Shown: piece after piece, positions 37,177-55,380 of the stretch
Position numbering within the stretch: position 1 is the first letter of the stretch
How the letters are laid out: each line of letters begins with the position of its first letter
Source of the DNA: Falsirhodobacter flavus
Lineage (GTDB): Bacteria > Pseudomonadota > Alphaproteobacteria > Rhodobacterales > Rhodobacteraceae
Direction: 5' to 3'
DNA: 64,000 bases
Assembly: GCA_029846755.1 (NCBI GenBank)
Contig: JARWBI010000013.1
Location: forward strand, 34,436-98,435
Notes under the pieces: model-generated
What the model saw: the letters and a program-made list of their open reading frames with translations, nothing else
Database searches by the model: none
What the model was told of the DNA's origin: nothing
Position numbers and translations under genes: made by a program

Positions 37177-37692
37177 GTGGATAGAGCCCAGAAAGAGAAA
37201 GTGGTCGAGGAACTCGGCCAGATCTTCGAAAGCTCTGGCGTGGTTGTCGTTGCACACTACGCAGGTCTGACGGTTGCACAGATGCAGGACCTGCGCGCGA
37301 AAATGCGCGAAGTTGGCGGGTCCGTACGCGTTGCCAAGAACAAGCTCGCCAAGATCGCCCTTGATGGGAAACCCGCGCAAGCGATGGGTGACCTGCTCAC
37401 GGGCATGACCGTGCTCGCCTTCTCGGAAGACCCTGTCGCTGCTGCGAAGGTCACCGAGGCATATGCCAAGACGACGGACAAGTTCGTCATCCTTGGCGGT
37501 GCGATGGGTGGCACGATCCTGGACCAGGCCGGTGTGAAAGCCGTGGCCGCCATGCCGTCGCGCGAGGAGCTTATTGCTTCCATCGTCGGCTGCATCGGCG
37601 CCCCCGCCTCGAACATCGCCGGTGCCATTGGCGCGCCTGCTTCGAACATCGCCGGCATCCTCTCCACCCTGGAGGAGCGGGAAGCCGCCTGA
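37177..37692 (+). CDS. rplJ: 50S ribosomal protein L10 (GTG start)
   Basis: 171 residues from a GTG at 37177, GGAG 7-8 nt upstream. Begins (V)[35 protein letters not shown] and [16 protein letters not shown] bind 23S rRNA; the C-terminal helix repeats IGAPASNIA twice, typical of the L12-binding region. Anchors the L7/L12 stalk. Confidence 0.98.
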   Translation: MDRAQKEKVVEELGQIFESSGVVVVAHYAGLTVAQMQDLRAKMREVGGSVRVAKNKLAKIALDGKPAQAMGDLLTGMTVLAFSEDPVAAAKVTEAYAKTTDKFVILGGAMGGTILDQAGVKAVAAMPSREELIASIVGCIGAPASNIAGAIGAPASNIAGILSTLEEREAA

Positions 37693-37758
37693 GCAACCTT
37701 GGCCTGCGTGGTTGAAAACAACCGCGTTGGAACCCATCTTTTTTGAACGGAACAGAAC

Positions 37759-38139
37759 ATGGCTGATCTGAAAGCACTTGCCGAGCAAATCGTGAACCTC
37801 ACGCTGCTGCAAGCTCAAGAACTGAAAACCATCCTGAAAGACGAATACGGCATCGAGCCCGCCGCTGGCGGCGCCGTCATGGTCGCAGGCCCGGCTGCTG
37901 GTGGCGCTGCTGCCGCTGCCGAAGAAGAAAAGACCGAGTTCGACGTCGTCCTGACGGACGCTGGCGCGAACAAGATCAACGTCATCAAAGAAGTCCGCGC
38001 CATCACCGGCCTGGGCCTGAAAGAGGCGAAAGATCTGGTCGAAGCAGGCGGCAAGGTCAAAGAAGGCGTTGCCAAAGCCGAAGCCGAAGAAATGAAGAAA
38101 AAGCTGGAAGCAGCTGGCGCGAAAGCCGAGCTGAAGTAA
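37759..38139 (+). CDS. rplL: 50S ribosomal protein L7/L12
   Basis: 126 residues. N-terminal dimerisation helices ([20 protein letters not shown]), an Ala/Gly hinge ([17 protein letters not shown]), and the factor-binding C-terminal domain ([34 protein letters not shown]). Recruits translational GTPases. Stalk partner of L10, from which it is separated by 66 nt. Confidence 0.98.
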   Translation: MADLKALAEQIVNLTLLQAQELKTILKDEYGIEPAAGGAVMVAGPAAGGAAAAAEEEKTEFDVVLTDAGANKINVIKEVRAITGLGLKEAKDLVEAGGKVKEGVAKAEAEEMKKKLEAAGAKAELK

Positions 38140-38175
38140 TCCGGCTTGATGCCGTCCGGCATCATTGCTTGACTG

Positions 38176-38204
38176 GGCTGGGTCCGAGAAATTCGGGCCC
38201 AGCC
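38176..38204 (+). promoter_or_regulatory. Hairpin in the rplL-rpoB intergenic region
   Basis: GGCTGGG (38176-38182) pairs with CCCAGCC (38198-38204), with CCG/CGG inner pairs around a small loop. No U tract follows. In E. coli this interval holds a partial terminator and an RNase III site; a similar role here is inference. Confidence 0.5.
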
Positions 38205-38220
38205 GAACCTGTCTTGGAGG

Positions 38221-38239
38221 GGACTTTCGCGAAAGTTCC
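38221..38239 (+). promoter_or_regulatory. Palindrome in the rplL-rpoB intergenic region
   Basis: The 14-bp stretch ACTTTCGCGAAAGT at 38223-38236 is a perfect palindrome with near-complete extension (GG/CC on the outer ends). As RNA it gives a short stable hairpin; as DNA it could be a protein-binding site. It lies about 140 bp before rpoB. Confidence 0.5.
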
Positions 38240-38379
38240 GCCCAAGGCGCGGTTCAGGGCTCGGGAGCTTGCCGGTGGGACGGCGGGCATGAATGGAGCC
38301 TTACCCCCTGCTTCGCAAGCGGCGCGCGCCCGGTCCCCGACGGACACGCGCCTGCGAGACACGAAAGGTGACCTTGAGC

Positions 38380-41300
38380 ATGGCTCAGAGCTACGTTGGC
38401 CAGAAGCGCATCCGCCGCTACTTCGGCAAAATCCGTGAAGTGCTGGAAATGCCGAACCTCATCGAGGTTCAGAAATCCTCCTACGATCTGTTCCTGAAAT
38501 CGGGCGAAGCCCCGAAGGCGACGGATGGCGAAGGGATTCAGGGCGTCTTCCAGTCGGTCTTCCCGATCAAGGATTTCAACGAGGTCGCGGTCCTCGAATT
38601 CGTGAAATACGAATTGGAAAAGCCGAAATACGACGTGGACGAATGCCAGCAGCGCGACATGACCTATGCCGCGCCGCTGAAGGTGACGCTGCGCCTGATC
38701 GTGTTCGATGTCGACGAGACGACGGGCAACCGTTCGGTCAAGGACATCAAGGAACAGGACGTGTATATGGGGGACATCCCCCTGATGACCGCCAACGGCA
38801 CCTTCGTGGTGAACGGGACCGAACGGGTGATCGTGTCCCAGATGCACCGCTCGCCGGGCGTGTTCTTCGACCATGACAAGGGCAAGACCCATTCCTCGGG
38901 CAAACTGCTGTTCGCCTGCCGCATCATTCCCTATCGCGGCTCGTGGCTGGACTTCGAGTTCGACGCCAAGGATATCGTCTTCGCCCGTATCGACCGCCGC
39001 CGGAAACTGCCGGTGACGACGCTGCTCTATGCCCTTGGCATGGATCAGGAAGCGATCATGGACGCCTATTACAACACCGTCCAATACGCCTATCAGAAGA
39101 ACAAGGGCTGGGTGACCAAGTTCTTCCCCGAGCGCGTGCGCGGCACCCGTCCGGCCTTCGATCTGATCGACGCCGCCACCGGCGAAGTGATCTGCAAGGC
39201 CGGCGACAAGATGACCCCGCGGATGGTCAAGAAGCTGATCGACGAGGCGCAGGTCACCGAACTGCTGCTGCCCTTCGATCAGATTGTCGGCCGCTATGTC
39301 GCGAAAGACATCATCAACGAGGAAACCGGCGAGATCTGGGTCGAAGCCGGCGACGAGCTGACGATGGAATACGATCGCGACGGCGAGGTGAAGGGCGGGA
39401 CCCTGAAGCTGCTGCTCGATCAGGGCATCACCGAGATTCCGGTTCTGGATATCGACAACGTCACCGTTGGTCCCTACATCCGCAACACGATGGCCGCCGA
39501 CAAGAACATGGGCCGCGACACCGCGCTCATGGACATCTACCGCGTCATGCGTCCGGGCGAGCCGCCGACCGTCGAAGCGGCCGCGCAGCTGTTCGAAACG
39601 CTGTTCTTCGACGCCGAACGGTATGACCTGTCCGCTGTGGGGCGCGTGAAGATGAACATGCGCCTCGATCTGGGCAAGCCGGACACGCAGCGCACGCTGG
39701 ACCGCGAAGACATCATCGCCTGCATCAAGGCGCTGACCGAACTGCGCGACGGCAAGGGCGAGATCGACGACATCGACCACCTTGGCAACCGCCGCGTGCG
39801 TTCGGTGGGCGAGCTGATGGAGAACCAGTATCGCGTCGGCCTGCTGCGGATGGAGCGCGCGATCAAGGAACGCATGTCCTCGGTCGAGATCGACACGATC
39901 ATGCCGCAGGACCTGATCAACGCGAAACCGGCGGCGGCTGCCGTCCGCGAATTCTTCGGCTCGTCGCAGCTGTCGCAGTTCATGGACCAGACGAACCCGC
40001 TTTCGGAAGTGACGCACAAGCGTCGCCTCTCGGCTCTCGGGCCGGGCGGTCTGACGCGCGAACGCGCTGGTTTCGAGGTTCGCGACGTTCACCCGACCCA
40101 CTATGGCCGGATGTGCCCGATTGAGACGCCTGAAGGTCAGAACATCGGTCTGATCAACTCGCTGGCCACTTTCGCCCGCGTGAACAAATACGGCTTCATC
40201 GAAACGCCGTATCGCAAGGTCGTGGACGCGCAGGTCACCGACGACGTCGTCTATATGTCGGCGACCGAGGAAATGCGCCACACGGTCGCACAGGCCAACG
40301 CAACCTTGGACGGGGAAGGGCGCTTCACGTCCGACCTGATCTCCACCCGCAAGGCGGGCGAGTTCATGCTGAACCCGCCGGAAGCCGTGGACCTGATCGA
40401 CGTGTCGCCGAAACAGCTCGTTTCGGTCGCCGCCTCGCTGATTCCGTTCCTTGAGAATGACGACGCCAACCGCGCCCTGATGGGCTCGAACATGCAACGT
40501 CAGGCGGTTCCGCTGCTGCAATCCGACGCGCCTTTCGTGGGCACGGGGATCGAGGCTGTGGTTGCGCGGGACTCGGGCGCTGCGATCATGGCGCGCCGGG
40601 CAGGCATCATCGACCAGGTGGACGCGACCCGTATCGTTGTTCGCGCGACCGAGATGCTGGAGCCGGGCGAGCCGGGTGTCGACATCTATCGTCTGCGCAA
40701 GTTCAAACGCTCGAACCAGTCGTCCTGCATCAACCAGCGTCCGCTGGTGAAAGTGGGCGACAAGGTCGCGCGCGGCGAAGTGGTTGCCGACGGTCCTTGC
40801 ACCGACATGGGCGAACTGGCCTTGGGCCGGAACGTCATCGTCGCGTTCATGCCGTGGAACGGCTACAACTACGAAGACTCGATCCTGATCTCGGAGCGTA
40901 TCCTGAAGGATGACGTCTTCACCTCGATCCACATCGAGGAATACGAGGTCGCGGCCCGCGATACGAAGCTGGGGCCGGAAGAGATCACGCGCGACATCCC
41001 GAACGTGGGTGAAGAAGCCCTGCGCAATCTGGACGAAGCCGGCATCGTCTATATCGGGGCCGAGGTTCAGCCGGGCGACATCCTGGTCGGCAAGATCACC
41101 CCGAAGGGCGAGAGCCCGATGACGCCGGAGGAGAAACTGCTCCGCGCCATCTTCGGCGAAAAGGCTTCGGACGTGCGCGACACCTCGCTGCGTCTGCCGC
41201 CAGGTGCTTACGGCACGATCGTCGAAGTGCGGGTGTTCAACCGTCACGGCGTCGACAAGGACGAGCGCGCGCTGCAGATCGAGCGCGAGGAAGTCGAACG

Positions 41301-42513
41301 TCTGGCCCGCGACCGGGACGACGAGCTGGCGATCCTCGACCGCAACATCTACTCGCGTCTGCGCACGCTGGTTCTGGGCAAGACGGCCGTCAAAGGCCCG
41401 AAAGGCATCAAGGCCGGTTCGACCGTGGACGAGGAACTGCTGGGCACCCTGTCGAAGGGCCAGTGGTGGCAGCTTGCCCTGGGCGAGGAAGCCGACGCGA
41501 AGGAGGTCGAAGCACTGCACGAGCAGTATGAGGCCCAAAAGCGTCAGCTGGACCACCGTTTCGAGGACAAGGTCGAGAAGGTCCGCCGCGGCGACGATCT
41601 GCCCCCCGGCGTGATGAAGATGGTCAAGGTGTTCGTCGCGGTGAAGCGCAAGCTGCAACCGGGCGACAAGATGGCCGGTCGTCACGGCAACAAGGGCGTC
41701 ATCTCCAAAGTCGTTCCGGTCGAGGACATGCCGTTCCTTGCGGATGGCACTGCGGTCGATCTGGTGCTGAACCCGCTGGGCGTGCCGTCGCGGATGAACG
41801 TCGGTCAGATTCTTGAAACCCACATGGGCTGGGCCGCACGCGGTCTGGGCATCAAGATCGACGAGGCGCTGCAGGAATACCGTCGCAAAGGCGATCTGAC
41901 CCCGGTCAAGGAAGCGATGCGTCTGGCCTATGGCGACGACACCTACGAGGCCGCCTTCGGGACCCGTGACGACGATGACATCCTTGAAATGGCGGGCACC
42001 GTCACCAAGGGCGTTCCGATCGCGACCCCGGTCTTCGACGGCGCGAAAGAGCCGGACGTGAACGACGCGCTTCGCCGCGCGGGCTTCAATGAATCCGGTC
42101 AGTCGATCGTCTTCGACGGCCGCACGGGCGAGCAGTTCGCTCGTCCGGTCACCGTCGGCGTCAAGTACATGCTGAAGCTGCACCACCTTGTGGACGACAA
42201 GCTGCACGCACGTTCGACCGGGCCGTACTCGCTTGTCACGCAGCAGCCGCTGGGTGGTAAGGCGCAGTTCGGTGGCCAGCGTCTGGGTGAGATGGAGGTC
42301 TGGGCTCTGGAAGCCTATGGCGCCGCCTACACTCTGCAAGAGATGCTGACCGTGAAGTCGGATGACGTCGCGGGGCGGACGAAGATGTACGAGTCGATCG
42401 TCAAGGGCGAGGACAACTTCGAAGCCGGCGTGCCGGAATCGTTCAACGTCCTTGTCAAAGAGGTCCGCGGTCTCGGCCTCAACATGGAACTCCTGGATTC
42501 GGAGGAAGAGTGA
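38380..42513 (+). CDS. rpoB: DNA-directed RNA polymerase beta subunit
   Basis: 1377 residues from the ATG at 38380 ([20 protein letters not shown]); an upstream in-frame ATG at 38293 lacks homology. The rifampicin pocket reads [20 protein letters not shown] then [10 protein letters not shown], with the wild-type Asp, His and Ser at the classical resistance positions. The active-site region [20 protein letters not shown] and C-terminal [18 protein letters not shown] are intact. Forms the catalytic core with RpoC. Confidence 0.99.
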   Translation: MAQSYVGQKRIRRYFGKIREVLEMPNLIEVQKSSYDLFLKSGEAPKATDGEGIQGVFQSVFPIKDFNEVAVLEFVKYELEKPKYDVDECQQRDMTYAAPLKVTLRLIVFDVDETTGNRSVKDIKEQDVYMGDIPLMTANGTFVVNGTERVIVSQMHRSPGVFFDHDKGKTHSSGKLLFACRIIPYRGSWLDFEFDAKDIVFARIDRRRKLPVTTLLYALGMDQEAIMDAYYNTVQYAYQKNKGWVTKFFPERVRGTRPAFDLIDAATGEVICKAGDKMTPRMVKKLIDEAQVTELLLPFDQIVGRYVAKDIINEETGEIWVEAGDELTMEYDRDGEVKGGTLKLLLDQGITEIPVLDIDNVTVGPYIRNTMAADKNMGRDTALMDIYRVMRPGEPPTVEAAAQLFETLFFDAERYDLSAVGRVKMNMRLDLGKPDTQRTLDREDIIACIKALTELRDGKGEIDDIDHLGNRRVRSVGELMENQYRVGLLRMERAIKERMSSVEIDTIMPQDLINAKPAAAAVREFFGSSQLSQFMDQTNPLSEVTHKRRLSALGPGGLTRERAGFEVRDVHPTHYGRMCPIETPEGQNIGLINSLATFARVNKYGFIETPYRKVVDAQVTDDVVYMSATEEMRHTVAQANATLDGEGRFTSDLISTRKAGEFMLNPPEAVDLIDVSPKQLVSVAASLIPFLENDDANRALMGSNMQRQAVPLLQSDAPFVGTGIEAVVARDSGAAIMARRAGIIDQVDATRIVVRATEMLEPGEPGVDIYRLRKFKRSNQSSCINQRPLVKVGDKVARGEVVADGPCTDMGELALGRNVIVAFMPWNGYNYEDSILISERILKDDVFTSIHIEEYEVAARDTKLGPEEITRDIPNVGEEALRNLDEAGIVYIGAEVQPGDILVGKITPKGESPMTPEEKLLRAIFGEKASDVRDTSLRLPPGAYGTIVEVRVFNRHGVDKDERALQIEREEVERLARDRDDELAILDRNIYSRLRTLVLGKTAVKGPKGIKAGSTVDEELLGTLSKGQWWQLALGEEADAKEVEALHEQYEAQKRQLDHRFEDKVEKVRRGDDLPPGVMKMVKVFVAVKRKLQPGDKMAGRHGNKGVISKVVPVEDMPFLADGTAVDLVLNPLGVPSRMNVGQILETHMGWAARGLGIKIDEALQEYRRKGDLTPVKEAMRLAYGDDTYEAAFGTRDDDDILEMAGTVTKGVPIATPVFDGAKEPDVNDALRRAGFNESGQSIVFDGRTGEQFARPVTVGVKYMLKLHHLVDDKLHARSTGPYSLVTQQPLGGKAQFGGQRLGEMEVWALEAYGAAYTLQEMLTVKSDDVAGRTKMYESIVKGEDNFEAGVPESFNVLVKEVRGLGLNMELLDSEEE

Positions 42514-42561
42514 GGGCGTTCGCGCCCCCATTCACCCGCATCCCTTCTGTAAGGACATGAA

Positions 42562-46758
<4,197 letters not shown>

Positions 46759-46763
46759 CAGGA

Positions 46764-46791
46764 AAGGCCCCCTTCACCGGGGGCCTTTTTT
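46764..46791 (+). terminator. Terminator of rplJL-rpoBC
   Basis: Arms GGCCCCC (46766-46772) and GGGGGCC (46779-46785), six-base loop, then six U, starting 8 bases after the rpoC stop. It is immediately followed by the next gene at 46808. Confidence 0.92.
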
Positions 46792-46807
46792 CTTTCCGGG
46801 GGGATGC

Positions 46808-47650
46808 ATGAAGGTTCAGGTTCTCGGCCTTTGCCGTTTCTCGCTTCTGGCGACCGGGGGTTTTCAGGTTCTGCACGAAACGCTGGAAGACCGGCGCCGC
46901 GCGCTTTACGATCCGGCGAGCCTCGCCCTTCGTTTCCATTGGTTCGAGCATGTCTGCCTTCCGGCGTGGCGGCGGCAGACCGATCCCGATTTCAAGCTGA
47001 TCGTCGCGACGGGGCAGGATTTTCCCGCCCCCTGGCTGGACCGTCTTCGCGCGTTGATCGCCGATATCCCGCAGATCGTCCTGCATCAGGCTACACCCGA
47101 AAGGCACCGCCCGCTCTGCCGCAAGATCCTGCGCCGTCATACGGATGACGGCGCGGATGTCGTCGCGCAGTTCCGCATGGATGACGACGATGCCGTGGCC
47201 ATCGATTACGTCCAGCGCGTGCGCGAGGATTTCCTGCAGAAACTGGTGCCCATGTATCGTGCCGAAGGGCGGATCTGGTCGGATTACTGCCGTGGCTTCA
47301 CCCTGATGACGCCGCCCGAGGGGCTGACCGTTCTGCCGCAGGCGGCGGACCGCATGACGGCTGCCTTGACGCTTTACAAACCTCCGTCGGACCATGAATG
47401 CGTGATGGACTTCGCCCATCACAAGCTGAACCAGACGATGAACGGCGTCGTCTTTCAGGACAGCTTCATGTATGTCCGTGGCAAACACGGAATGAACGAC
47501 AGCACGGCTGGACGCTTTCGCCATGACGGCGCGCTTCTGGAGGGCGAATTGAGCATTCCGGACATTCTCCGGGAACGGTTCGCCATCGAACTGGATGTGT
47601 TCGAGAAGAAAGTTCCAGACGCCGCCGCCATGCACCACCCGCATGGGTGA
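46808..47650 (+). CDS. Rhamnosyltransferase-like glycosyltransferase (PF11316 type)
   Basis: 280 residues from the ATG at 46808, G-rich ribosome site upstream. Begins MKVQVLGLCRFSLLATGGFQ; RQTDPDFKLIVATGQDFPAP and QFRMDDDDAVAIDYVQR follow, the acidic DDDD cluster serving as the nucleotide-sugar metal site. This matches the putative rhamnosyl transferase family common in Rhodobacterales. No signal or membrane segment. The sugar and acceptor are unknown. Confidence 0.85.
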   Translation: MKVQVLGLCRFSLLATGGFQVLHETLEDRRRALYDPASLALRFHWFEHVCLPAWRRQTDPDFKLIVATGQDFPAPWLDRLRALIADIPQIVLHQATPERHRPLCRKILRRHTDDGADVVAQFRMDDDDAVAIDYVQRVREDFLQKLVPMYRAEGRIWSDYCRGFTLMTPPEGLTVLPQAADRMTAALTLYKPPSDHECVMDFAHHKLNQTMNGVVFQDSFMYVRGKHGMNDSTAGRFRHDGALLEGELSIPDILRERFAIELDVFEKKVPDAAAMHHPHG

Positions 47651-47890
47651 TCCTACGGCAGCAGGGGGACGCGTCCGGCGGATGCGAGGCAACGAAACGG
47701 GGTGTACTTCTTAACCCATTGCTTTTGATGTGTTAATCCAATTGAACTCCTTCCCGTCATACCATGTTTTGCATCTGTCCGACATGCTGTGCGGGACTTG
47801 CGTTGCTTGCACACGGTGGCATGCCGACCTAGGACGCGGGCACCCCCTCGGACGAGGGAAAGGCAAAAAGAACAACGAACCGGATTTGAT

Positions 47891-49573
47891 ATGACTGAAG
47901 ATACTTCGCGTGACGCGACCGGCGGAATTCTTGAAATGAACCGCCGCCAGCTTCTTGGCTCGGCGGCTGCGGGGGTCGCTGTCTCTGCGCTTCCTTCGGC
48001 GGTGTCGGCGCAAGGTGCGCCGCGCAAGATCGACGTGCTGCTGGTGGGCGGCGGCATGATGAGCTCGACCCTCGGCGTGCTGCTGCACGAGTTGGAGCCG
48101 GGCTGGACGATCGAGATGGTCGAACGTCTGGACGCTGTGGCCGAGGAAAGCTCGAACGGGTGGAACAATGCCGGGACGGGCCACTCGGCCCTGTGCGAGC
48201 TCAACTACACCCCCGAGGATACCGACGGGAACATCCAGATCGCGGCCGCCGTCCGCATCAACGAGATGTTCCAGATCACCCGCCAGTTCTTTGCGCACCA
48301 GCTGAACGCGGGCGTTCTGAAGAACCCGCGCAGCTTCATCAACTCGACGACGCATATGAGCTTCGTCTGGGGCGATGAGAACATCGAATATCTGCGCAAG
48401 CGGGCCGAGGCGCTGAAGGCGAGCCCGCTGTTTGCCGGGATGGAATATTCGACCGATCAGGCGCAGATCGCCGAATGGGTTCCGCTGATGATGGAAGGGC
48501 GGGATCCGGCGCAGGCCATCGCTGCAACCCGCGCGCCGCAGGGAACGGACGTGAACTTCGGCGAGATCACCCGCCAGTATGTCGCGCACCTGACCACGCT
48601 TCCGGGCTTCGCGCTGCACACCTCGTCCGAGGTGCGCGGGATCGAGAAGAACGAAGACGGCTCGTGGCGCGTCACCTGGGCCAATACGGAATCGGGGGCC
48701 GAGGAGGTCGTCGATGCCGGGTTCGTGTTCCTTGGCGCGGGCGGCGGTGCGCTGCCGCTTCTGCAGATGTCGGGCATCCCGGAAGGCGACGACTATGCCG
48801 GTTTCCCGGTGGGTGGCCAGTTCCTCGTGACCGAGGATCCGGAGGTCGTCACGCGCCATCTGGCGAAGGCTTATGGCAAGGCATCGGTCGGCTCTCCGCC
48901 CATGTCGGTCCCGCATCTGGACACGCGCTTCCTTGACGGCAAGCAGGTGCTGCTGTTCGGGCCGTTTGCGACCTTCTCGACCAAGTTCCTCAAGGAAGGG
49001 TCGTATTTCGACCTTCCCGCCTCGGTTACGCTCGAAAACATCTGGCCAATGCTGAAAGTCGGCTGGGACGAGTTCGGCCTGGTGCAATACCTTGCCGGCC
49101 AGCTCATCCAGTCGGACGAGGACCGCTTCGCCGCGCTGCGCGAATACTTCCCCGAGGCGAACGCCGACCAGTGGCGCCTGTGGCAGGCCGGGCAGCGCGT
49201 GCAGATCATCAAGCGCGACGAGGAAAAGGGCGGCGTGCTGAAACTGGGGACCGAGATCGTCTCCTCGGAAGATGGCACGATCGCGGCTCTTCTGGGCGCA
49301 TCGCCGGGGGCATCGACGGCCGCGCCGATCATGCTGGACGTGCTGCGCAAGGTCTTCGCGGACAAGCTGGCGACGCCCGAATGGCAAGAGAAGGTCCGCC
49401 AGATCGTCCCGAGCTTCGATCTGAAGTTGAACGACGATCCTGAACTGGCGCTTCGCATCATGACGGCGACAGCCGCCGCGCTGGACCTGCCGGCGCCGGT
49501 CGCACCGGAAGGCACGCTGCCCGCCGCGCCCGAAGCAGGCGAGGTGCCCCGCGTGCCCGACATGGCCCTGTAA
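47891..49573 (+). CDS. mqo: Malate:quinone oxidoreductase with Tat-type leader
   Basis: 560 residues from the ATG at 47891; an ATG at 47936 is possible. Oxidises malate to oxaloacetate and reduces quinone, FAD-dependent. Residues 16-40 read like a twin-arginine signal ([19 protein letters not shown]) with a predicted cut at AVSA-Q. FAD-binding [18 protein letters not shown] follows, then [20 protein letters not shown] and [16 protein letters not shown], family signatures. Characterised Mqo is a cytoplasmic-face membrane-associated enzyme without a leader, so the signal is notable. The 240-bp upstream region shows no gene. Confidence 0.9.
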   Translation: MTEDTSRDATGGILEMNRRQLLGSAAAGVAVSALPSAVSAQGAPRKIDVLLVGGGMMSSTLGVLLHELEPGWTIEMVERLDAVAEESSNGWNNAGTGHSALCELNYTPEDTDGNIQIAAAVRINEMFQITRQFFAHQLNAGVLKNPRSFINSTTHMSFVWGDENIEYLRKRAEALKASPLFAGMEYSTDQAQIAEWVPLMMEGRDPAQAIAATRAPQGTDVNFGEITRQYVAHLTTLPGFALHTSSEVRGIEKNEDGSWRVTWANTESGAEEVVDAGFVFLGAGGGALPLLQMSGIPEGDDYAGFPVGGQFLVTEDPEVVTRHLAKAYGKASVGSPPMSVPHLDTRFLDGKQVLLFGPFATFSTKFLKEGSYFDLPASVTLENIWPMLKVGWDEFGLVQYLAGQLIQSDEDRFAALREYFPEANADQWRLWQAGQRVQIIKRDEEKGGVLKLGTEIVSSEDGTIAALLGASPGASTAAPIMLDVLRKVFADKLATPEWQEKVRQIVPSFDLKLNDDPELALRIMTATAAALDLPAPVAPEGTLPAAPEAGEVPRVPDMAL

Positions 49574-49590
49574 GGGGCAGGGGGGTCCTG

Positions 49591-49619
49591 TTGACATCGG
49601 CGGCGACTCCCCCTATACG
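49591..49619 (+). promoter_or_regulatory. Sigma-70 promoter of the str operon
   Basis: A perfect -35 TTGACA (49591-49596), a 17-bp spacer and -10 TATACG (49614-49619, four of six). The leader to rpsL is about 220 nt and includes a hairpin GCGCGG/CCGCGC at 49634-49652 followed by GTTT, which could attenuate. The promoter begins 18 bp after the mqo stop. Confidence 0.75.
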
Positions 49620-49843
49620 CCCGCTACCGAGATGCGCGGGACCAGTCCGCGCGTTTCACATCAAGGTATCTAGTGGTCACGATCCGGGCCGAAATGCCCC
49701 GATCCTCTGAATCTCCACCGCGTCGTCCCGCGTAGGGGCGGATGCGGTTTTGGCGTTTTGTTGCCACACAAACCGCCCTTAGCTGGCGCCCCCCGACAGG
49801 ATCCGGGCAGGCGTGAACGTAACAGGAAGCAACGGGGAACCGA

Positions 49844-50215
49844 ATGCCGACGATCCAACAGCTTATCCGCAAACCGCGGGAGCCGAAGAAGACCCGCTCC
49901 AAGTCGCAGCACCTGGAGTCCTGCCCGCAGAAGCGTGGCGTGTGCACCCGCGTGTACACCACGACGCCGAAGAAACCGAACTCCGCTATGCGGAAAGTTG
50001 CGAAGGTTCGCCTCACCAACGGGTTCGAGGTGATTTCGTACATTCCGGGCGAAAAGCACAACCTTCAGGAACACTCCGTTGTCCTGATCCGCGGCGGCCG
50101 GGTGAAAGACCTTCCGGGCGTTCGTTACCACATCCTGCGCGGTGTGCTCGATACGCAAGGCGTTAAAGACCGTCGCCAACGCCGTTCGAAATACGGCGCG
50201 AAACGTCCGAAGTGA
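49844..50215 (+). CDS. rpsL: 30S ribosomal protein S12
   Basis: 123 residues, the decoding-centre protein. Streptomycin-determining residues are wild type: Lys43 (TTPKKPNS) and Lys88 ([10 protein letters not shown]). [20 protein letters not shown] at the N-terminus and [19 protein letters not shown] at the C-terminus are canonical. First gene of the str operon; rpsG follows after 11 nt. Confidence 0.99.
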   Translation: MPTIQQLIRKPREPKKTRSKSQHLESCPQKRGVCTRVYTTTPKKPNSAMRKVAKVRLTNGFEVISYIPGEKHNLQEHSVVLIRGGRVKDLPGVRYHILRGVLDTQGVKDRRQRRSKYGAKRPK

Positions 50216-50226
50216 GGTTCTGAGAG

Positions 50227-50697
50227 ATGTCCCGTCGTCACGCCGCCGAGAAGCGCGAAATTCTGCCCGATGCCAAGTTCGGCGATCGGGTTCTGACCAA
50301 GTTCATGAACAACCTGATGATCGACGGCAAGAAATCCGTCGCCGAATCGATCGTCTACAACGCGCTCGACCGCGTTCAGTCCCGTCTGAAGCGCGAGCCG
50401 ATCGAAGCCTTCCACGAGGCTCTGGACAACGTGAAACCGTCCGTCGAAGTGCGTTCGCGCCGCGTCGGTGGTGCCACGTACCAGGTTCCGGTCGAAGTCC
50501 GCACCGAGCGCCGCGAAGCGCTTGCGATCCGTTGGCTGATCACCGCTGCGCGCAAGCGTAACGAGAACACCATGGAAGAGCGTCTGGCCGCCGAACTCTC
50601 CGACGCCGTCAACAACCGCGGCACCGCGGTCAAGAAGCGCGAAGACACCCACAAGATGGCCGACGCGAACAAAGCGTTCAGCCATTACCGCTGGTAA
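50227..50697 (+). CDS. rpsG: 30S ribosomal protein S7
   Basis: 156 residues. [19 protein letters not shown] at the N-terminus and DKLVTKFMNN-like ([20 protein letters not shown]) are the conserved rRNA-binding parts. ASLRWLI-like block is [20 protein letters not shown]. Nucleates 30S head assembly; in E. coli it represses this operon. Confidence 0.99.
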   Translation: MSRRHAAEKREILPDAKFGDRVLTKFMNNLMIDGKKSVAESIVYNALDRVQSRLKREPIEAFHEALDNVKPSVEVRSRRVGGATYQVPVEVRTERREALAIRWLITAARKRNENTMEERLAAELSDAVNNRGTAVKKREDTHKMADANKAFSHYRW

Positions 50698-50721
50698 CCC
50701 ATCAGCCTGAGGACCGAACCA

Positions 50722-52845
<2,124 letters not shown>

Positions 52846-52851
52846 GGCTGT

Positions 52852-52880
52852 GGCGGGGATCATCCCCGCCCTTCCATTTT
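52852..52880 (+). terminator. Terminator-like hairpin between fusA and tuf copy 2
   Basis: Arms GGCGGGGA (52852-52859) and TCCCCGCC (52863-52870) with a three-base loop, then CTTCCATTTT. The U tract is broken, so termination may be partial. A further hairpin with CCGGG/CCCGG ends lies ~15 bp downstream, ahead of tuf. Confidence 0.6.
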
Positions 52881-52965
52881 CCGGCCGGGTGTTGCATACG
52901 CCCGGTCAATCCTGTAGGGCGGGGCCTTCCCGCTGCTGCGGAACCCGAATCGAGAGGAAGCCACG

Positions 52966-54141
<1,176 letters not shown>

Positions 54142-54166
54142 TCAACCGTAACCCGGAAGAGGGGGC

Positions 54167-54184
54167 GGGGGCCCACGGGCCCCC
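54167..54184 (+). promoter_or_regulatory. GC hairpin between tuf and rpsJ
   Basis: Arms GGGGGCC (54167-54173) and GGCCCCC (54178-54184) with a CACG loop, 30 nt before rpsJ. No U tract. It could be a processing site or part of an S10-operon leader; it is not a clear terminator. Confidence 0.45.
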
Positions 54185-54213
54185 TCCTTCCCGCCGAGCC
54201 CAAGGGGCACTAC

Positions 54214-54519
54214 ATGACACAGACCATCCGGATCAGGCTGAAGGCCTTCGATTACCGCGTGCTGGATGCCAGCACTCAGGAAATCGTCAACACGGCGAAG
54301 CGGACTGGCGCGCAAGTGCGCGGCCCGATCCCGCTGCCGAACAAGATCGAGAAATTCACGGTTCTCCGTGGTCCGCACATCGACAAGAAGTCGCGCGACC
54401 AGTGGGAAATCCGCACGCACAAGCGTCTCCTCGACATCGTTGATCCGACTCCGCAGACCGTGGACGCGCTGATGAAGCTCGACCTCGCGGCCGGCGTTGA
54501 CGTCGAAATCAAAGTGTAA
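54214..54519 (+). CDS. rpsJ: 30S ribosomal protein S10
   Basis: 101 residues. Starts [20 protein letters not shown]; the conserved [20 protein letters not shown] loop is present. A head protein that also forms the NusE antitermination partner of NusB. First gene of the S10 block; rplC starts 12 nt downstream. Confidence 0.99.
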   Translation: MTQTIRIRLKAFDYRVLDASTQEIVNTAKRTGAQVRGPIPLPNKIEKFTVLRGPHIDKKSRDQWEIRTHKRLLDIVDPTPQTVDALMKLDLAAGVDVEIKV

Positions 54520-54531
54520 GGGGGCAAAAAG

Positions 54532-55380
54532 ATGCGCTCTGGAATTATCGCTAAGAAACTGGGCATGACCCGTCTGTTCCTTGAGGACGGTCGTCAGGTT
54601 CCGGTCACCGTCCTGCAACTGGACACTCTTCAGGTCGTCGCACAGCGCACGGTCGAGAAAGACGGCTACACCGCCGTTCAGCTCGGCGCGGGCACTGCAA
54701 AGGCGAAAAGCACCTCGGCAGCACAGCGCGGCCATTTCGCGAAAGCGAATGTGGAGCCGAAGCGCAAGATCGCCGAATTCCGCGTGACCGAAGGCAACCT
54801 GATCGAAGTGGGCGAAGAAATCATCGCCGACCACTACTTCGCGGGTCAGTTCGTCGACGTCGCAGGCACCTCGATCGGTAAAGGCTTTGCCGGTGCGATG
54901 AAGCGTCACAACTTCGGCGGTCTTCGCGCCTCGCACGGTGTGTCGATCTCGCACCGTTCGCACGGTTCGACTGGCCAGTGCCAGGACCCCGGCAAGGTGT
55001 TCAAGGGCAAGAAGATGGCTGGCCATCTTGGTGCCGTTCGCGTGACCACGCAGAACCTTCAGGTCGTCAAGACCGACAGCGACCGCGGCCTCATCATGAT
55101 CAAGGGCGCCGTCCCCGGATCGAAAGGTGGCTGGGTCACGGTCAAAGACGCGGTGAAGAAACCGTTCCCCGAGAACGCAATCATCCCCGCCGCGCTGAAG
55201 TCCGCTGCCGCTGCTGCCCATAAAGCTGCCGAGGAAGCCGCTGCTGCCGCTGCCGCCGAAGAAGAAGCCGCACGCGCCGCTGCTGCTGCCGAGCAGGCTG
55301 CTGCCGAGGAGGCCGCACTGGCCGCCGCTGCTGCCGAAACTCCGGCCACCGATGCCTCCGATGAAGGAGAAGCGAAATGA
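54532..55380 (+). CDS. rplC: 50S ribosomal protein L3, C-terminally extended
   Basis: 282 residues against ~210 in E. coli. The core begins [20 protein letters not shown] and includes [20 protein letters not shown] and [20 protein letters not shown]. The last ~65 residues are an Ala/Glu-rich, probably helical or disordered extension. Similar extensions occur in other Rhodobacterales L3 proteins. Its stop overlaps the rplD start (ATGA). Confidence 0.97.
   Translation: MRSGIIAKKLGMTRLFLEDGRQVPVTVLQLDTLQVVAQRTVEKDGYTAVQLGAGTAKAKSTSAAQRGHFAKANVEPKRKIAEFRVTEGNLIEVGEEIIADHYFAGQFVDVAGTSIGKGFAGAMKRHNFGGLRASHGVSISHRSHGSTGQCQDPGKVFKGKKMAGHLGAVRVTTQNLQVVKTDSDRGLIMIKGAVPGSKGGWVTVKDAVKKPFPENAIIPAALKSAAAAAHKAAEEAAAAAAAEEEAARAAAAAEQAAAEEAALAAAAAETPATDASDEGEAK

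Noticed and set aside
38254..42531. Uninterrupted long reading frame on the minus strand across rpoB (about 1425 codons), and similar ones opposite rpoC, fusA and others
   Set aside because: High GC third positions of the plus-strand genes suppress stops on the other strand. The translated sequences have skewed composition (His, Asp, Val rich) and no family features, while the plus frames are unmistakable core proteins.
55180..55376. Low-complexity repeats in rplC considered as a simple-sequence or recombination feature
   Set aside because: The Ala/Glu codon runs maintain the L3 frame to its stop and are typical of an extended ribosomal protein tail.
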